A stretch of 64,000 nucleotides of DNA, from assembly GCF_009930815.1 (NCBI RefSeq), contig NZ_CP022222.1, positions 3,452,501 through 3,516,500 on the forward strand, read 5' to 3'. The position numbers and the translations under genes are program-made. The notes below the pieces were generated by a model that was not told the origin of the DNA, did no database searches, and saw nothing but the letters and a program-made list of their open reading frames with translations. Position 1 is the first letter of the stretch; every line of letters starts with the position of its first letter. The DNA comes from Bradyrhizobium sp. CCBAU 051011 (lineage in GTDB: Bacteria; Pseudomonadota; Alphaproteobacteria; Rhizobiales; Xanthobacteraceae). Positions 44,855 to 53,681 of this stretch are shown piece after piece.

Positions 44855-46030
44855 CTAAGCTGCCATTCGCAGCAGATCGATGATCTCGGCTTCGTCTTTG
44901 AAGGGCCTCGGATTGGCCTGTACGAAGCGATGATTGATTGCGATCTTGCTAATCGGATCGAATTTGTCTTCGCCTATGCCGACATCAGCGAGGCGGACAG
45001 GTAGTCCAAGCGATTTTGTGAATGCTGCAAAGGCATCTGAAGCTTCGGCACCCGGGGCGCCAAGAGCCGTCGCCAAACGCTTCTGCGCATCCTCGGTGAA
45101 TGGCTTGTTGTAGCGAAGAAGGCTCGGCATGATGACGGGTGTGCAGTAGTAGTGGGGAACCCCGAAGGTGCCTCCAAGCACATGGCCAATGCCGTGGCTT
45201 GCTCCCATCGGGACGCGTGCCTGGAGGCCATAAGACGCGAGCCATGAGCCGTATTGAGATAGTCGACGCGCCTCCAGATCGTCAGCTTGCTGCAAGGTCC
45301 GGAGCATTCCCTCGCGCAGAATGCGGATGCCCGCCAAGACGACTTCATCAGCTAACGGGGTGCCGGCGGGCGAACACAATGCTTCGATACCGTGATCCAT
45401 CGAGCGCGTTCCCGATCCCATCCAAAGGTTCGATGGCGTTTGAAGGGTGAGGGCAGGATCGAGAATGATCGCCAGAGGCATCATTTGGGGGTGGAAGAAG
45501 ATCTGCTTCAACTTATGGCGCTCATCCGTGACGAGCGCTGCTGCATTGTATTCGCCACCATTCAGGGTCGATGGTACCGCGATCTGTCGGACTGTGGGCG
45601 AAAGGAACGGAGAGAAGTTTACCCCCGGGCCCATGGGAAATGGATCGAAACCGGCTTCATCGCGGATATCATGTTCCATCGCCATGATGACGATCTTAGC
45701 GAGATCGATCGCGGAGCCTCCCCCAATAGCCACGATTAGATCAGCTTCTGCGTCATTAGCTTGGCGGGCCACCTCGGCAGCCTGCTTACGCGTCGTATGC
45801 TGCGCAATTCCATCGAAGGTCGCCACATGTTTGTCGCCAAGAGCACGACGAATCTTCTCAATCTCATCCGTCTTGGTGTTCAAGGTTCGACTGACGATGA
45901 GGAAGATGCGTTTAGCATCGAGTCGCACCGCCTCATCTTTCAAAGCGTCGGCCGCAGCTCTGCCATAAACGACACGATCGATTGCCGGAAAATTATGGAT
46001 CCCGGATTTGCGCATTTTTTTGTCCTCCAT
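44855..46030 (-). CDS. iron-containing alcohol dehydrogenase (maleylacetate-reductase-like)
   Basis: A 391-residue group III dehydrogenase. NAD-binding GGGSAIDLAK is near residue 98. Metal-site residues appear in SMDHGIEALCS and in PMGASHGIGHVLGGTFGVPHYYC. The pattern GSGTRSMDHGIEA is close to maleylacetate reductases, which act at the end of chloroaromatic and resorcinol pathways, but a general alcohol dehydrogenase is equally possible. It lies between TetR (22-bp gap) and the ketoacyl synthase (44-bp gap) on the same strand. Confidence 0.88.
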   Translation of the reverse strand: MEDKKMRKSGIHNFPAIDRVVYGRAAADALKDEAVRLDAKRIFLIVSRTLNTKTDEIEKIRRALGDKHVATFDGIAQHTTRKQAAEVARQANDAEADLIVAIGGGSAIDLAKIVIMAMEHDIRDEAGFDPFPMGPGVNFSPFLSPTVRQIAVPSTLNGGEYNAAALVTDERHKLKQIFFHPQMMPLAIILDPALTLQTPSNLWMGSGTRSMDHGIEALCSPAGTPLADEVVLAGIRILREGMLRTLQQADDLEARRLSQYGSWLASYGLQARVPMGASHGIGHVLGGTFGVPHYYCTPVIMPSLLRYNKPFTEDAQKRLATALGAPGAEASDAFAAFTKSLGLPVRLADVGIGEDKFDPISKIAINHRFVQANPRPFKDEAEIIDLLRMAA

Positions 46031-46052
46031 GAATTTATAAAATAACTAGCCA

Positions 46053-46631
46053 TCAAGCGGCGGCAGCTTCGCGAACCTGTTTGGCCGCCGCCTTCAGAAG
46101 GGACTGAGCCAGATCGGGGTCGTTGACGACGCGCGACAGCATCAGCGCACCTACCATCGTCGAGAGAATGGCCATCGCTTTGCCTTTGGGATTCTTGCCG
46201 TTGGTTTCGGCAATCAATCGGCTGAGGATTTCGAGATGGTCTTTGATCCCGGCTTCGAATGACGCTTTCACGTCGCTGCCCTGTCTGGCGGCATCTGAGC
46301 CGAGCGCCACGATCGGGCAGCCGTCCATCTTTTCATCGCGATGGTCGGCGCTGAGGTAGAACGCGACCACTGCGCCGAGTGGATCCTTAGGTTTCGCCGC
46401 GGTCGCGGCCAACCATCGGAGGGTGGCGCTCTCCAATGCCCGCCTGGACGACTGCGCCGCCAAGTCCTGCTTTGACGCGAACTGCTTATAAAAGGCGCCT
46501 TGGGTGAGCCCGGCACCCTTCATCAGATCCTTGAGGCCGATGCCATCAAAGCCGCACTCCCGAAACAGGCGACTTGCGACATTGATTACAGTTTCGCGGT
46601 TTTCCGCAGCCTGAATGCGGCTCACGCGCAT
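46053..46631 (-). CDS. TetR/AcrR-family regulator
   Basis: A 192-residue repressor. The HTH reads ASRLFRECGFDGIGLKDLMKGAGLTQGAFYKQFASKQDL. The ligand domain has YLSADHRDEKMDGCPIVALGSD, the same subgroup as the TetR at 40488. GGGAGA lies upstream of the ATG. It is the first gene of the operon with the iron dehydrogenase and ketoacyl synthase, and a 47-bp near-perfect palindrome lies 19 bp upstream, so autoregulation is likely. Confidence 0.88.
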   Translation of the reverse strand: MRVSRIQAAENRETVINVASRLFRECGFDGIGLKDLMKGAGLTQGAFYKQFASKQDLAAQSSRRALESATLRWLAATAAKPKDPLGAVVAFYLSADHRDEKMDGCPIVALGSDAARQGSDVKASFEAGIKDHLEILSRLIAETNGKNPKGKAMAILSTMVGALMLSRVVNDPDLAQSLLKAAAKQVREAAAA

Positions 46632-46649
46632 TGTAGGTCTCCCGTGTTT

Positions 46650-46696
46650 AGATTGCAGTCGAAATCTATATCAGGTATAGAGTTCGAACGCAATCT
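46650..46696. promoter_or_regulatory. 47-bp palindrome containing two opposed promoters
   Basis: Arms of 21 bp (46650-46670 and 46676-46696) are inverted copies with three mismatches around a 5-bp loop, beginning AGATTGC and ending GCAATCT. The minus strand reads TTGCGT-N17-TATAGA, the plus strand TTGCAG-N17-TATAGA, so each strand carries a -35/-10 pair inside the palindrome. It lies 19 bp before the TetR start and is very probably its operator. Confidence 0.68.
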
Positions 46697-46942
46697 ATCT
46701 GGTGAAGCCGCAGCCATAAAAGTGATGCGTCGAAGTTAGTTCGATAACAGAATGGACACGCGCGCTGGACGAGACGGTATCCCCGTGACTTCCCCGGCTG
46801 GCGTTCGACGTCCGATTGCGCGTGGTCTCCATGAGGCGATGGCCCAGCAAAACGCAGATTTGCCGGAATGGTTTAACTCTTAAGTTTCAGTCCGCGCCCC
46901 CGAGACCGCGCTAGCGGGCCGGGGAGCGATATTCTAAATTGC

Positions 46943-46971
46943 TTGACGAGTTCGAAAAAAGAACTGTAGGC
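46943..46971 (+). promoter_or_regulatory. promoter with AGTTC-N7-GAACT operator (copy 1)
   Basis: TTGACG (46943-46948) is followed at once by AGTTC-gaaaaaa-GAACT (46949-46965), then TGTAGG as a weak -10. It lies about 50 bp before the substrate-binding-protein start. The same inverted repeat recurs in the same promoter position at 50959 and 54574. Confidence 0.65.
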
Positions 46972-47018
46972 TGCAGCAGCGACGTACCCCGGAAGGTGCG
47001 CGTTTGGGAGGACGAGCA

Positions 47019-48218
47019 ATGTTGATGAAATGGAAGGCCGTGGCGGCTCTGGCTTTACTGTTGAGCGGGCCTGCATTCGCGGCTGAAGAGCCCGGAATTT
47101 CAGCGACGGAGATTAAGGTCGGCGGCGTTTTTCCCTTCAGCGGACCGGCGTCATCGATCGGTCTCGTAGGGAAGGGACTTATCGCCTACATTCAGTTGGT
47201 GAACGACCGCGGCGGCATTAACGGACGCAAGATCAACTACATCGCATACGACGATGCATACAGCCCTCCCAAGGCGGTTGAGCACGTTCGCAAACTGGTC
47301 GAGAGCGACGAAGTGTCGTTCATGTTCGGCCAACTCGGCACCCCGGGCATCTCGGCTACGGCAAAATACCTGCGGTCGAAAGGGGTGCCTAGCATCGCAA
47401 TTATCAGCGGGTCATCCAAGTTCACGGACGTCGCCAATTACCCGCTGACCACGACAGGTCTTGTCAGTTACGACACCGAAGGCAAAATCTATGCAAAGTA
47501 TCTGACGAAGGCACTGCCAAACGCCAAGTATGCAATCCTCTATCAGAACGACGACCTCGGCAAAGACTATGTCAACGCCTTCAAGGCGTTTCTCGGAAAG
47601 GATTTCGACCGAAAGGTCGTGACTGCTTCCTATGAGGTCACCGAACCGACGGTTGATTCCCAGGTCGTCAACCTGAAGAGTTCTGGTGCCGACGCTCTTG
47701 TGATCGCCGGCACGCCGAAGTTCGCAGCCCAGGCCATCCGGCAAGCCGCGGTGATCGGCTGGAAGGCGACCGTCATCATCAATTTCCCATCCAGCTCTGT
47801 CGGAGGCACGCTCGCACCCGCCGGTCTCGACAAATCGGTCGGCGTGATCGTCGGCACGACCAACAAGGATATTCTGGATCCGACCTGGAAAGATGACCCG
47901 GGCATGCAGACCTACCGGGCATTTCTGGACAAGTATTTGCCGGGCGTCGATATCACCAATGGCAGCTATCTGACCGGCTATCAGCAAGGCTTCCTGCTCG
48001 AGCAGATTCTAAAGCAATGCGGCAAGGATCTGTCCCGCAAGAATATTCTCGCGCAGGCCAAGAACCTCAGGGATTTCGTCGTTCCGACTGTGCTGCCCGG
48101 CATCAAGGTCAACACGACCGACACCGTGAACATGATCTGGACACAGATGCGATTGCAACGATGGACCGGCACAAGCTGGGAAGGCTTCGGGGAAGTGCTG
48201 GACGCCAGGTCCGAGTGA
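47019..48218 (+). CDS. ABC transporter substrate-binding protein (branched-chain amino acid type)
   Basis: A 399-residue periplasmic binding protein. The signal peptide is MKWKAVAALALLLSGPAFAA. The mature part starts EPGISATEIKVGGVFPFSGPASSIG, then KGLIAYIQLVNDRGGINGRKI, as in LivK-like Peripla_BP_6 proteins, which in soil bacteria often bind aromatic acids. ATG 47019 has GGGAGGAC upstream. No permease or ATPase genes accompany it, so it must borrow a transporter from elsewhere. It leads the probable unit with the CoA ligase 147 bp downstream. Confidence 0.9.
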   Translation: MLMKWKAVAALALLLSGPAFAAEEPGISATEIKVGGVFPFSGPASSIGLVGKGLIAYIQLVNDRGGINGRKINYIAYDDAYSPPKAVEHVRKLVESDEVSFMFGQLGTPGISATAKYLRSKGVPSIAIISGSSKFTDVANYPLTTTGLVSYDTEGKIYAKYLTKALPNAKYAILYQNDDLGKDYVNAFKAFLGKDFDRKVVTASYEVTEPTVDSQVVNLKSSGADALVIAGTPKFAAQAIRQAAVIGWKATVIINFPSSSVGGTLAPAGLDKSVGVIVGTTNKDILDPTWKDDPGMQTYRAFLDKYLPGVDITNGSYLTGYQQGFLLEQILKQCGKDLSRKNILAQAKNLRDFVVPTVLPGIKVNTTDTVNMIWTQMRLQRWTGTSWEGFGEVLDARSE

Positions 48219-48365
48219 CCTCGCATTAGCGAAGCGACGGGCGCGGTAGTTAGCGGGGGCGAACTGCCGACCGGTCCGGCCGGGCACAGCAGCGATGGGC
48301 ATCAGGGTTGAACCTCGTCTCGCGCGCTCATCGGACCATCACAGCAATTCAGGAGGTCGTTTTCG

Positions 48366-50168
48366 ATGTCGACGAAGGCACTGACGTTTGCGGCGAGGGA
48401 GCTTTCCATCGAGCGTCGAACCGACGGAACGCTCGTGTTGAGCTCGCCCCTCGAATTGGGGAAGTGTGACTGGCGCATCACGGATTTTCTTCCGAGCTGG
48501 GCAGGTTCCGTTCCGGATAGAATTTTTCTCGCGCAACGCAATGCGAATGGGGGGTGGGACGAGATCACCTATAGCGAAGCATGGTTGCAGGTTCAGGCGG
48601 TCGGCCAAAGCCTGATCGATATGGGCGCAAAGCCGGCTGACAAGCTGGCGATACTTTCAGGAAACTCCATCGAGAACGCGGTGATCTCGTTTGCCGCAAT
48701 GTCGATAGGGGTGATCCTGGCGCCGATATCGCCAAACTACACGCTGATGCCCGGCGGCCTGGCCCGTCTCAAGGATATCGCGGAAACGTTGCGCCCGAAT
48801 TTCGTTTTCGTTCAGAGCGCGAGCGGCTTTTCCGCCGGGCGCTCCATTCCCGAACTGGCAGCCGCGACCTGGATCAGCGTCGATGGTGGGCCGGACACCG
48901 TGCCTTTCGGCGCACTGACATCCCGAACCGGGAGCGAAGGCTTTGCGGATGCTTCAAGGGCAATTTCTTGCGACGCCGTTGCAAAGATTCTCTTCACATC
49001 CGGTTCGACCGGTTTCCCCAAAGGCGTGCTCAATACCCACCGCATGATGGCGAGCTCCTTGCAAATGGGAAGTCTGCTGGTATCTCCTCCGGACGCGCCG
49101 GTGCAGGTTGAGTGGTTGCCCTGGCACCATACGATGGGCAGCAACGTAATCCTTCACAGCATTCTCAAGAATGGCGGGACGCTCTACATCGACGATGGCC
49201 GGCCGCTGCCTCAGCTCTTCCACAAGACGATCGCGAATCTCAAGGAGATTTCGCCGACCGCCATGTTCAACGTACCGGCCGGCTATAATCTCTTATGTGA
49301 CGCAATCGAGAACGACCTTGATCTTGGCGCCAGCGTGTTCAGGCGGATGGACAGATTGAGCTATGCCGGGGCTGCAATCTCGCAGGGCACGCTTGAAAAA
49401 CTCTATCGGCTGTCATCGTCGATCACCGGCCGGCGAATTCCGGTCATGTCAGGCTACGGCACCACCGAAACGGCCCCGACAATCAGTACGACCCATTGGG
49501 CGACGGACCAGCCGGGAGAGATCGGTCTTCCCGCGCCGGGTCTTAAGTTAAAACTCATCCCTGTTTCCGATACTTACGAGGCAAGGGTCAAGGGACCCAA
49601 CGTTACGCCAGGTTATCTCGGAAGGCCGGATTTGACCGAAAAGGCCTTCGATGAGGAAGGGTTCTATCGCATCGGCGATACCGTCTCGTTTCTGGATCCT
49701 CAGAAGCCGGAGCTCGGGCTGCGTTTTACAGGCAGAATTTCCGAGAATTTCAAACTAACGAACGGCACGTGGGTCTCGATCGGGAATATGCGCGCGGCGA
49801 TCTTGGCTGCAGCGCGCGGTGTATTGCTGGACATTGTCGTTGCGGGAGAAAATCGTGAATCGTGCGCGCTGCTCTGCTGGTTGAATCCTACCGAGGCAGC
49901 GCGGATTTCGAAGACCCCAGCGTCGGATCTGACCTGCGACCCTCTCGTGATTCAATTTCTGAAGGGTCGTTTTCAGGAATACAACGAAACCGTTGGAAGC
50001 AGTGAAAGAATCTGTTCATTCTCGCTGCTGAAGGATCCGCCGTCATTGGCGGCGGGAGAAATCACCGACAAGGCCTACGTCAACCAACGTGCTGTGTTGA
50101 AGCATCGCTCTGACCAGGTCGAGCGTCTCTACTGCAACGAAGCAAATCGAGATGTGATCCAGGTTTGA
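48366..50168 (+). CDS. feruloyl-CoA-synthase-like AMP-dependent ligase
   Basis: A 600-residue adenylate-forming ligase with the longer layout of feruloyl-CoA synthases. The P-loop is ILFTSGSTGFPKGVLNTHRMM, then VEWLPWHHTMGSN, SGYGTTETAPTIS and FYRIGDTVSFLDP. At motif A8 it reads LRFTGRISENFKLTNGTWVSIG, the FTGRxxENFKLxxGTWV form of Fcs-type enzymes. It likely activates an aromatic or cyclic acid taken up via the preceding binding protein. GGAGG precedes the ATG. Confidence 0.88.
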   Translation: MSTKALTFAARELSIERRTDGTLVLSSPLELGKCDWRITDFLPSWAGSVPDRIFLAQRNANGGWDEITYSEAWLQVQAVGQSLIDMGAKPADKLAILSGNSIENAVISFAAMSIGVILAPISPNYTLMPGGLARLKDIAETLRPNFVFVQSASGFSAGRSIPELAAATWISVDGGPDTVPFGALTSRTGSEGFADASRAISCDAVAKILFTSGSTGFPKGVLNTHRMMASSLQMGSLLVSPPDAPVQVEWLPWHHTMGSNVILHSILKNGGTLYIDDGRPLPQLFHKTIANLKEISPTAMFNVPAGYNLLCDAIENDLDLGASVFRRMDRLSYAGAAISQGTLEKLYRLSSSITGRRIPVMSGYGTTETAPTISTTHWATDQPGEIGLPAPGLKLKLIPVSDTYEARVKGPNVTPGYLGRPDLTEKAFDEEGFYRIGDTVSFLDPQKPELGLRFTGRISENFKLTNGTWVSIGNMRAAILAAARGVLLDIVVAGENRESCALLCWLNPTEAARISKTPASDLTCDPLVIQFLKGRFQEYNETVGSSERICSFSLLKDPPSLAAGEITDKAYVNQRAVLKHRSDQVERLYCNEANRDVIQV

Positions 50169-50300
50169 GGGCGAGTTCAGCCGTCCGCGACCGTTGCCGG
50201 ACATCTCGTGTCCGCCAGGTGGCGCCTTCAGATATCGCCCTGCGCTGTGAACTGCTGAGCATGGCCTTCGATGAGGTATTCCCCGGGGTGTGCGGCCACC

Positions 50301-50816
50301 TCAAGCGGCTTGGCGCCGCGGCTTTGCCCTTGGCTTCTCTGGCCCCTTTGTTGCCGGGGTTGTGCTTCGGGCACCGGGGCCGGGATGGGTATGAACCTCT
50401 TTGGCCGAAAGGGGCTCGCCGCATTCGGAGCACACCATGACTGGATCAAAGTTCTTGCCGCATTTGCGGTGCTGGTGCAGCAACGGCCGCCCGCGTTCGT
50501 CGACCATGTGGGTGTCGCCCCAATGCACAATCGCCATCATGATCGGATAGAGATCGAGACCCTTCTGCGTCAGGATATACTCGTGGCGTTTAGGCGACTC
50601 CTGATATGGAATGCGGCGCAGCACGCCCTGCCGAACCAGCTTTTTCAGCCGCTCTGCGAGCAAATGGCGCGTGATTCCAAGCGCTGACTGAAAACCCTCG
50701 AAGCGGCGCGTACGCAGAAAGCATTCGCGAAGGATCAGAAGCGTCCAACGGTCACCGATCACACCGATGGTTCGAGCCATCGAACATGGCTCTTGCTCAA
50801 GTTCATCCCATTTCAT
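50301..50816 (-). CDS. HxlR-family transcriptional regulator
   Basis: A 171-residue winged-helix regulator: CSMARTIGVIGDRWTLLILRECFLRTRRFEGFQSALGI, then HLLAERLKKLVRQGVLRRIPY, the HxlR signature. The C-terminal extension has HRKCGKNFDPVMVCSECGEPL, three cysteines and a histidine that could bind zinc or sense redox state. The ATG at 50816 has GGAGAG upstream. It faces the AGTTC-N7-GAACT promoter at 50954, so it is the nearest candidate to bind that motif, but this is only positional. Confidence 0.88.
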   Translation of the reverse strand: MKWDELEQEPCSMARTIGVIGDRWTLLILRECFLRTRRFEGFQSALGITRHLLAERLKKLVRQGVLRRIPYQESPKRHEYILTQKGLDLYPIMMAIVHWGDTHMVDERGRPLLHQHRKCGKNFDPVMVCSECGEPLSAKEVHTHPGPGARSTTPATKGPEKPRAKPRRQAA

Positions 50817-50953
50817 TCCTGCTCTCCGGTCGGTAGGCGCCTGTTCCGCCCGAATCAATCCAGGGAACCGCGCCGCCTTTACCATTCTAGATAGGTACTA
50901 AATGCCAAACAATACCCCGCGATCAGTTGAACGTAGCAGAATTCAGCGTAGAT

Positions 50954-50982
50954 TTGACAGTTCAATTTTAGAACTGTATGAA
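50954..50982 (+). promoter_or_regulatory. promoter with AGTTC-N7-GAACT operator (copy 2)
   Basis: TTGACA (50954-50959), a 17-bp spacer, then TATGAA (50977-50982). The spacer holds CAGTTC-aattta(t-rich)-GAACTG (50958-50976), a perfect 6+6 inverted repeat with a 7-bp centre. It lies 74 bp before the isomerase-like gene and is the best copy of the shared motif. Confidence 0.75.
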
Positions 50983-51055
50983 CGAATGGTAGCCAAGGTT
51001 CGGTTCGAAGATCAACAAACCCGACCACCCACTTCGCTCTGCGGGAGGAACTGAC

Positions 51056-51688
51056 ATGCCCCTGAAAGTTGAATTCCTGTTCGATTTCGGCAGCCCGAAC
51101 GCTTACCTCGCGGAACTGGTCCTTCCGGGGATCGAGCGGCGCACCGGCGTGAAATTCGAATACGTCCCGGTTCTGCTCGGCGGCATCTACAAGGCGACCG
51201 GCAACATGTCGCCGTTCGACTCGCTTCGCGGAATCAAGAACAAGCCGGAATACCAGGCGCTCGAGACCCAGCGTTTCATCCGCCGCCATAACATCACGAA
51301 ATTTCGGCAGAATCCCTTCTTTCCGGTCAACACGCTGATGCTGATGCGCGGCGCCGTCGCGGCTCAGTTCGAAGGCATGTTTGAACCCTATTTCCGCGCC
51401 GCCTATCATCATATGTGGGAAGAGCCCAAGAAGATGGATGACCTCGAAACCTTCCGGAACGCATTCATCTCCTCAGGCATCGAAATCGACCGGTTGATTG
51501 CGCGTGCGCAGCAGGATGACGTCAAGAAGGGGTTGATCGATCGAACCACCGACGCAGTTAACCGTGGAGCATTCGGCTCACCGACTTTCTTCGTTGGAAA
51601 GGAAATGTTCTTCGGCAAGGACCAGCTCCGTGACGTCGAGGAGTCGATCGTCGAACAGACCAGGCAACCCGTTTCCAAGACGGCCTAG
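51056..51688 (+). CDS. 2-hydroxychromene-2-carboxylate isomerase-like (DsbA/GST-kappa) protein
   Basis: A 210-residue thioredoxin-fold protein: VEFLFDFGSPNAYLAELVLPGIERRTG with the Ser in place of the DsbA cysteine, VLLGGIYKATGN, NPFFPVNTLMLMRGAVAAQ, and GAFGSPTFFVGKEMFFGKDQL. This is the NahD/HCCA isomerase and GST-kappa pattern. HCCA isomerase works with glutathione in naphthalene breakdown, but relatives act elsewhere. The motif-bearing promoter lies directly upstream, and the CoA transferase follows. Confidence 0.87.
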   Translation: MPLKVEFLFDFGSPNAYLAELVLPGIERRTGVKFEYVPVLLGGIYKATGNMSPFDSLRGIKNKPEYQALETQRFIRRHNITKFRQNPFFPVNTLMLMRGAVAAQFEGMFEPYFRAAYHHMWEEPKKMDDLETFRNAFISSGIEIDRLIARAQQDDVKKGLIDRTTDAVNRGAFGSPTFFVGKEMFFGKDQLRDVEESIVEQTRQPVSKTA

Positions 51689-51769
51689 TAGTGGCCACTG
51701 TCCCAGGTTAAGTGGCGAAAGACAAAAACCCTCGGACCTAAAGCAGAAGTAAAATCAGGGAGAATGCCC

Positions 51770-52969
51770 ATGCCTGGCCCGCTTAGCGGTGTTCGTGTCC
51801 TCGACCTGACCGGCGTTGTGTCGGGCCCATTCGCGACCATGTTTCTGGCGGATCAGGGCGCCGACGTCCTGAAGATCGAGCCGATCGGCGGCGACATCAC
51901 CCGCCGCAGCCGTGCCACGATCGATAAGGACGGCGAGTTCTCGGCGCTGTTCATCTCTTCGAACCGCGGCAAGCGTTCGCTGTCGATTGACGTCAAGAGC
52001 GCGGCTGGCTGCGAGGTGCTCGCCAGGCTGGTCACGCAGGCTGACGTGCTGGTGCAGAACTTCCGGCCCGGCACCATGGAGCGCCTCGGACTCGGGGTGG
52101 ACGAGTTGCGCAAGCGGCATCCGCGCCTGATCTACGTCTCGATCAGCGGCGTTGGCGATACCGGCCCGTACGTGAAGAAGCGCGTCTACGATCCGATCAT
52201 TCAGGGCCTGTCGGGCTTCGCCGATATCCAGTCCCAGCCGGTCACAAATCGTCCGCAGATGATCCGCACGATCGTATGCGACAAGACCACCGCGGTGTTC
52301 GCCGCACAGGCGGTGGCGGCGGCGCTCTACGCCCGCGAGAAAACCGGGCAGGGCGATCATATTCAGATCGCTATGCTCGACGCGATGATTTCCTACCTGT
52401 GGCCGGAAGGCATGATGCAGTATACGGTCGTCGGCGCCGAGGCCGCCGCCGCCGACCCCAACGACCGGCCCGATCTGGTGTTCAAGACCAGCGATGGCTA
52501 CATCACCGCCGGTACTATTTCGGATTCCGAGTGGCAGGGCTTTTGCCGCGCCTCCGGCGATCCCGAACTTGCCAACGATCCTCGGTTTGCGACACCATCG
52601 GCGCGTTCGGTCAACGCCACGGCGCGCATCAACAAGATGGCGGAATACATTGCTCAACACACCACCGCCGAATGGCTGGAGCGCCTCGACGCTGCCGACG
52701 TGCCGTGCGCGCCGATCCTGCGCCGGGGCGAAATCATCCACAATGAACAGGTGATCGCGCGTCAAATCATCGCGGAGTTCGATCAGCCGAAGGTCGGGCG
52801 GGTAAGGCAGCCGAAGCCGGCGGCCCGCTTTGAGATCAATGAGGCCGCGATCGGCGGGCCTGCTCCCCGGATCGGCGAGCACTCGCGCGTCGTGTTGCGG
52901 GAACTGGGTTACGACGACAGCGCCATCGACAAGATGGTCGCCGGACGCAGCGTTCGCGTGGCCGTCTGA
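51770..52969 (+). CDS. CaiB/BaiF-type CoA transferase
   Basis: A family III CoA transferase of about 399 residues: LSGVRVLDLTGVVSGPFATMFLADQGADVLKIEP, NRGKRSLSIDVKS, VQNFRPGTMERLGLG and SGVGDTGPYVKKRVYDPIIQGLSG, with the probable catalytic Asp in IAMLDAMISYL. It would move CoA between acids, saving ATP during catabolism. ATG 51770 has AGGGAGA at good distance; the ATG at 51764 is too close to it. It follows the isomerase-like gene by 81 bp. Confidence 0.9.
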   Translation: MPGPLSGVRVLDLTGVVSGPFATMFLADQGADVLKIEPIGGDITRRSRATIDKDGEFSALFISSNRGKRSLSIDVKSAAGCEVLARLVTQADVLVQNFRPGTMERLGLGVDELRKRHPRLIYVSISGVGDTGPYVKKRVYDPIIQGLSGFADIQSQPVTNRPQMIRTIVCDKTTAVFAAQAVAAALYAREKTGQGDHIQIAMLDAMISYLWPEGMMQYTVVGAEAAAADPNDRPDLVFKTSDGYITAGTISDSEWQGFCRASGDPELANDPRFATPSARSVNATARINKMAEYIAQHTTAEWLERLDAADVPCAPILRRGEIIHNEQVIARQIIAEFDQPKVGRVRQPKPAARFEINEAAIGGPAPRIGEHSRVVLRELGYDDSAIDKMVAGRSVRVAV

Positions 52970-53002
52970 ACCGAAGCCCTGTTCGCGACCGGCGAACCTC
53001 TG

Positions 53003-53680
53003 TTAGCCTTTCGCCGCGGCCGGGGTAATCGGTGACACCGGGACATTCGCGGCCACAGCCCGCCGATAAGCCTCCCGCCCCTGGATACGTTCGAGATAGG
53101 GTTGCGCGTTGTCGCAAATACCAACGCCGTAAGCGATGGCCCAATCCAGGCAAGTCGTCAGCAGGATGTCAGCGCTGGTAAATTGGTCACCCATCAAGAA
53201 CGTCCGCCCATCTGCCAGCGCCACCTCAACGTGTCGTAACTGTTGCCGAAAATACTCGCCGGCTTGTGCGACGACTTCGGGCGCAACTCCATAGATGTGG
53301 CCCAATGCGTCTGCGCGATGGCGGCGCATGACGTAGAGGCTGGTGGAGTCGAGTTCGGCCACGATGAAGAAGCACCATTCCAGCCAAGCGGCGAACTCGC
53401 GCTGGGTTATGGGAATCAGTGAACGGTCGGGCGTCGAATAGGTTCGCGACAGATAGGCGACGATCGCGGCGCTTTCGCCGATGCAGAAATCGCCGTCCTG
53501 CAGCAAGGGGATCTTCTGGCGGGGATTGAGCCTGGTGTATTCAGCGGTTTTGGTCTCGCCTGTCCGCGGCCCGATTGGCTTGGATTTGTAGGACAAACCA
53601 AGTTCGTGCATGGCCCAGTGCGCACGAATGGTGCGGCTTGTGCCAACGCCCCACAGGGTCAGGTCTGGCGTCGCGCTCAT
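53003..53680 (-). CDS. glutathione S-transferase family protein
   Basis: A 225-residue GST. The N-terminal thioredoxin domain starts LTLWGVGTSRTIRAHWAMHELGL; NPRQKIPLLQDGDFCIGESAAIVAYLS holds the glutathione-binding cis-Pro and Glu-Ser. The C-terminal helical domain follows, with FTSADILLTTCLDWA. The ATG at 53680 is one base after the stop of the upstream SDR, with GGAGAAG before it, so the two are coupled. With the HCCA-isomerase-like gene, it suggests glutathione use in the pathway. Confidence 0.89.
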   Translation of the reverse strand: MSATPDLTLWGVGTSRTIRAHWAMHELGLSYKSKPIGPRTGETKTAEYTRLNPRQKIPLLQDGDFCIGESAAIVAYLSRTYSTPDRSLIPITQREFAAWLEWCFFIVAELDSTSLYVMRRHRADALGHIYGVAPEVVAQAGEYFRQQLRHVEVALADGRTFLMGDQFTSADILLTTCLDWAIAYGVGICDNAQPYLERIQGREAYRRAVAANVPVSPITPAAAKG

Positions 53681-53681
53681 G

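Larger units (their letters stand above)
46632..47018. other. 387-bp divergent regulatory region
   Basis: Separates the leftward TetR operon from the rightward binding-protein gene. It holds the palindrome at 46650-46696 and the promoter with AGTTC-N7-GAACT at 46943-46971. A 43-codon frame (46752-46883, ending AQQNADLPEWFNS) has no ribosome site that I can see and may be a remnant. Confidence 0.5.
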
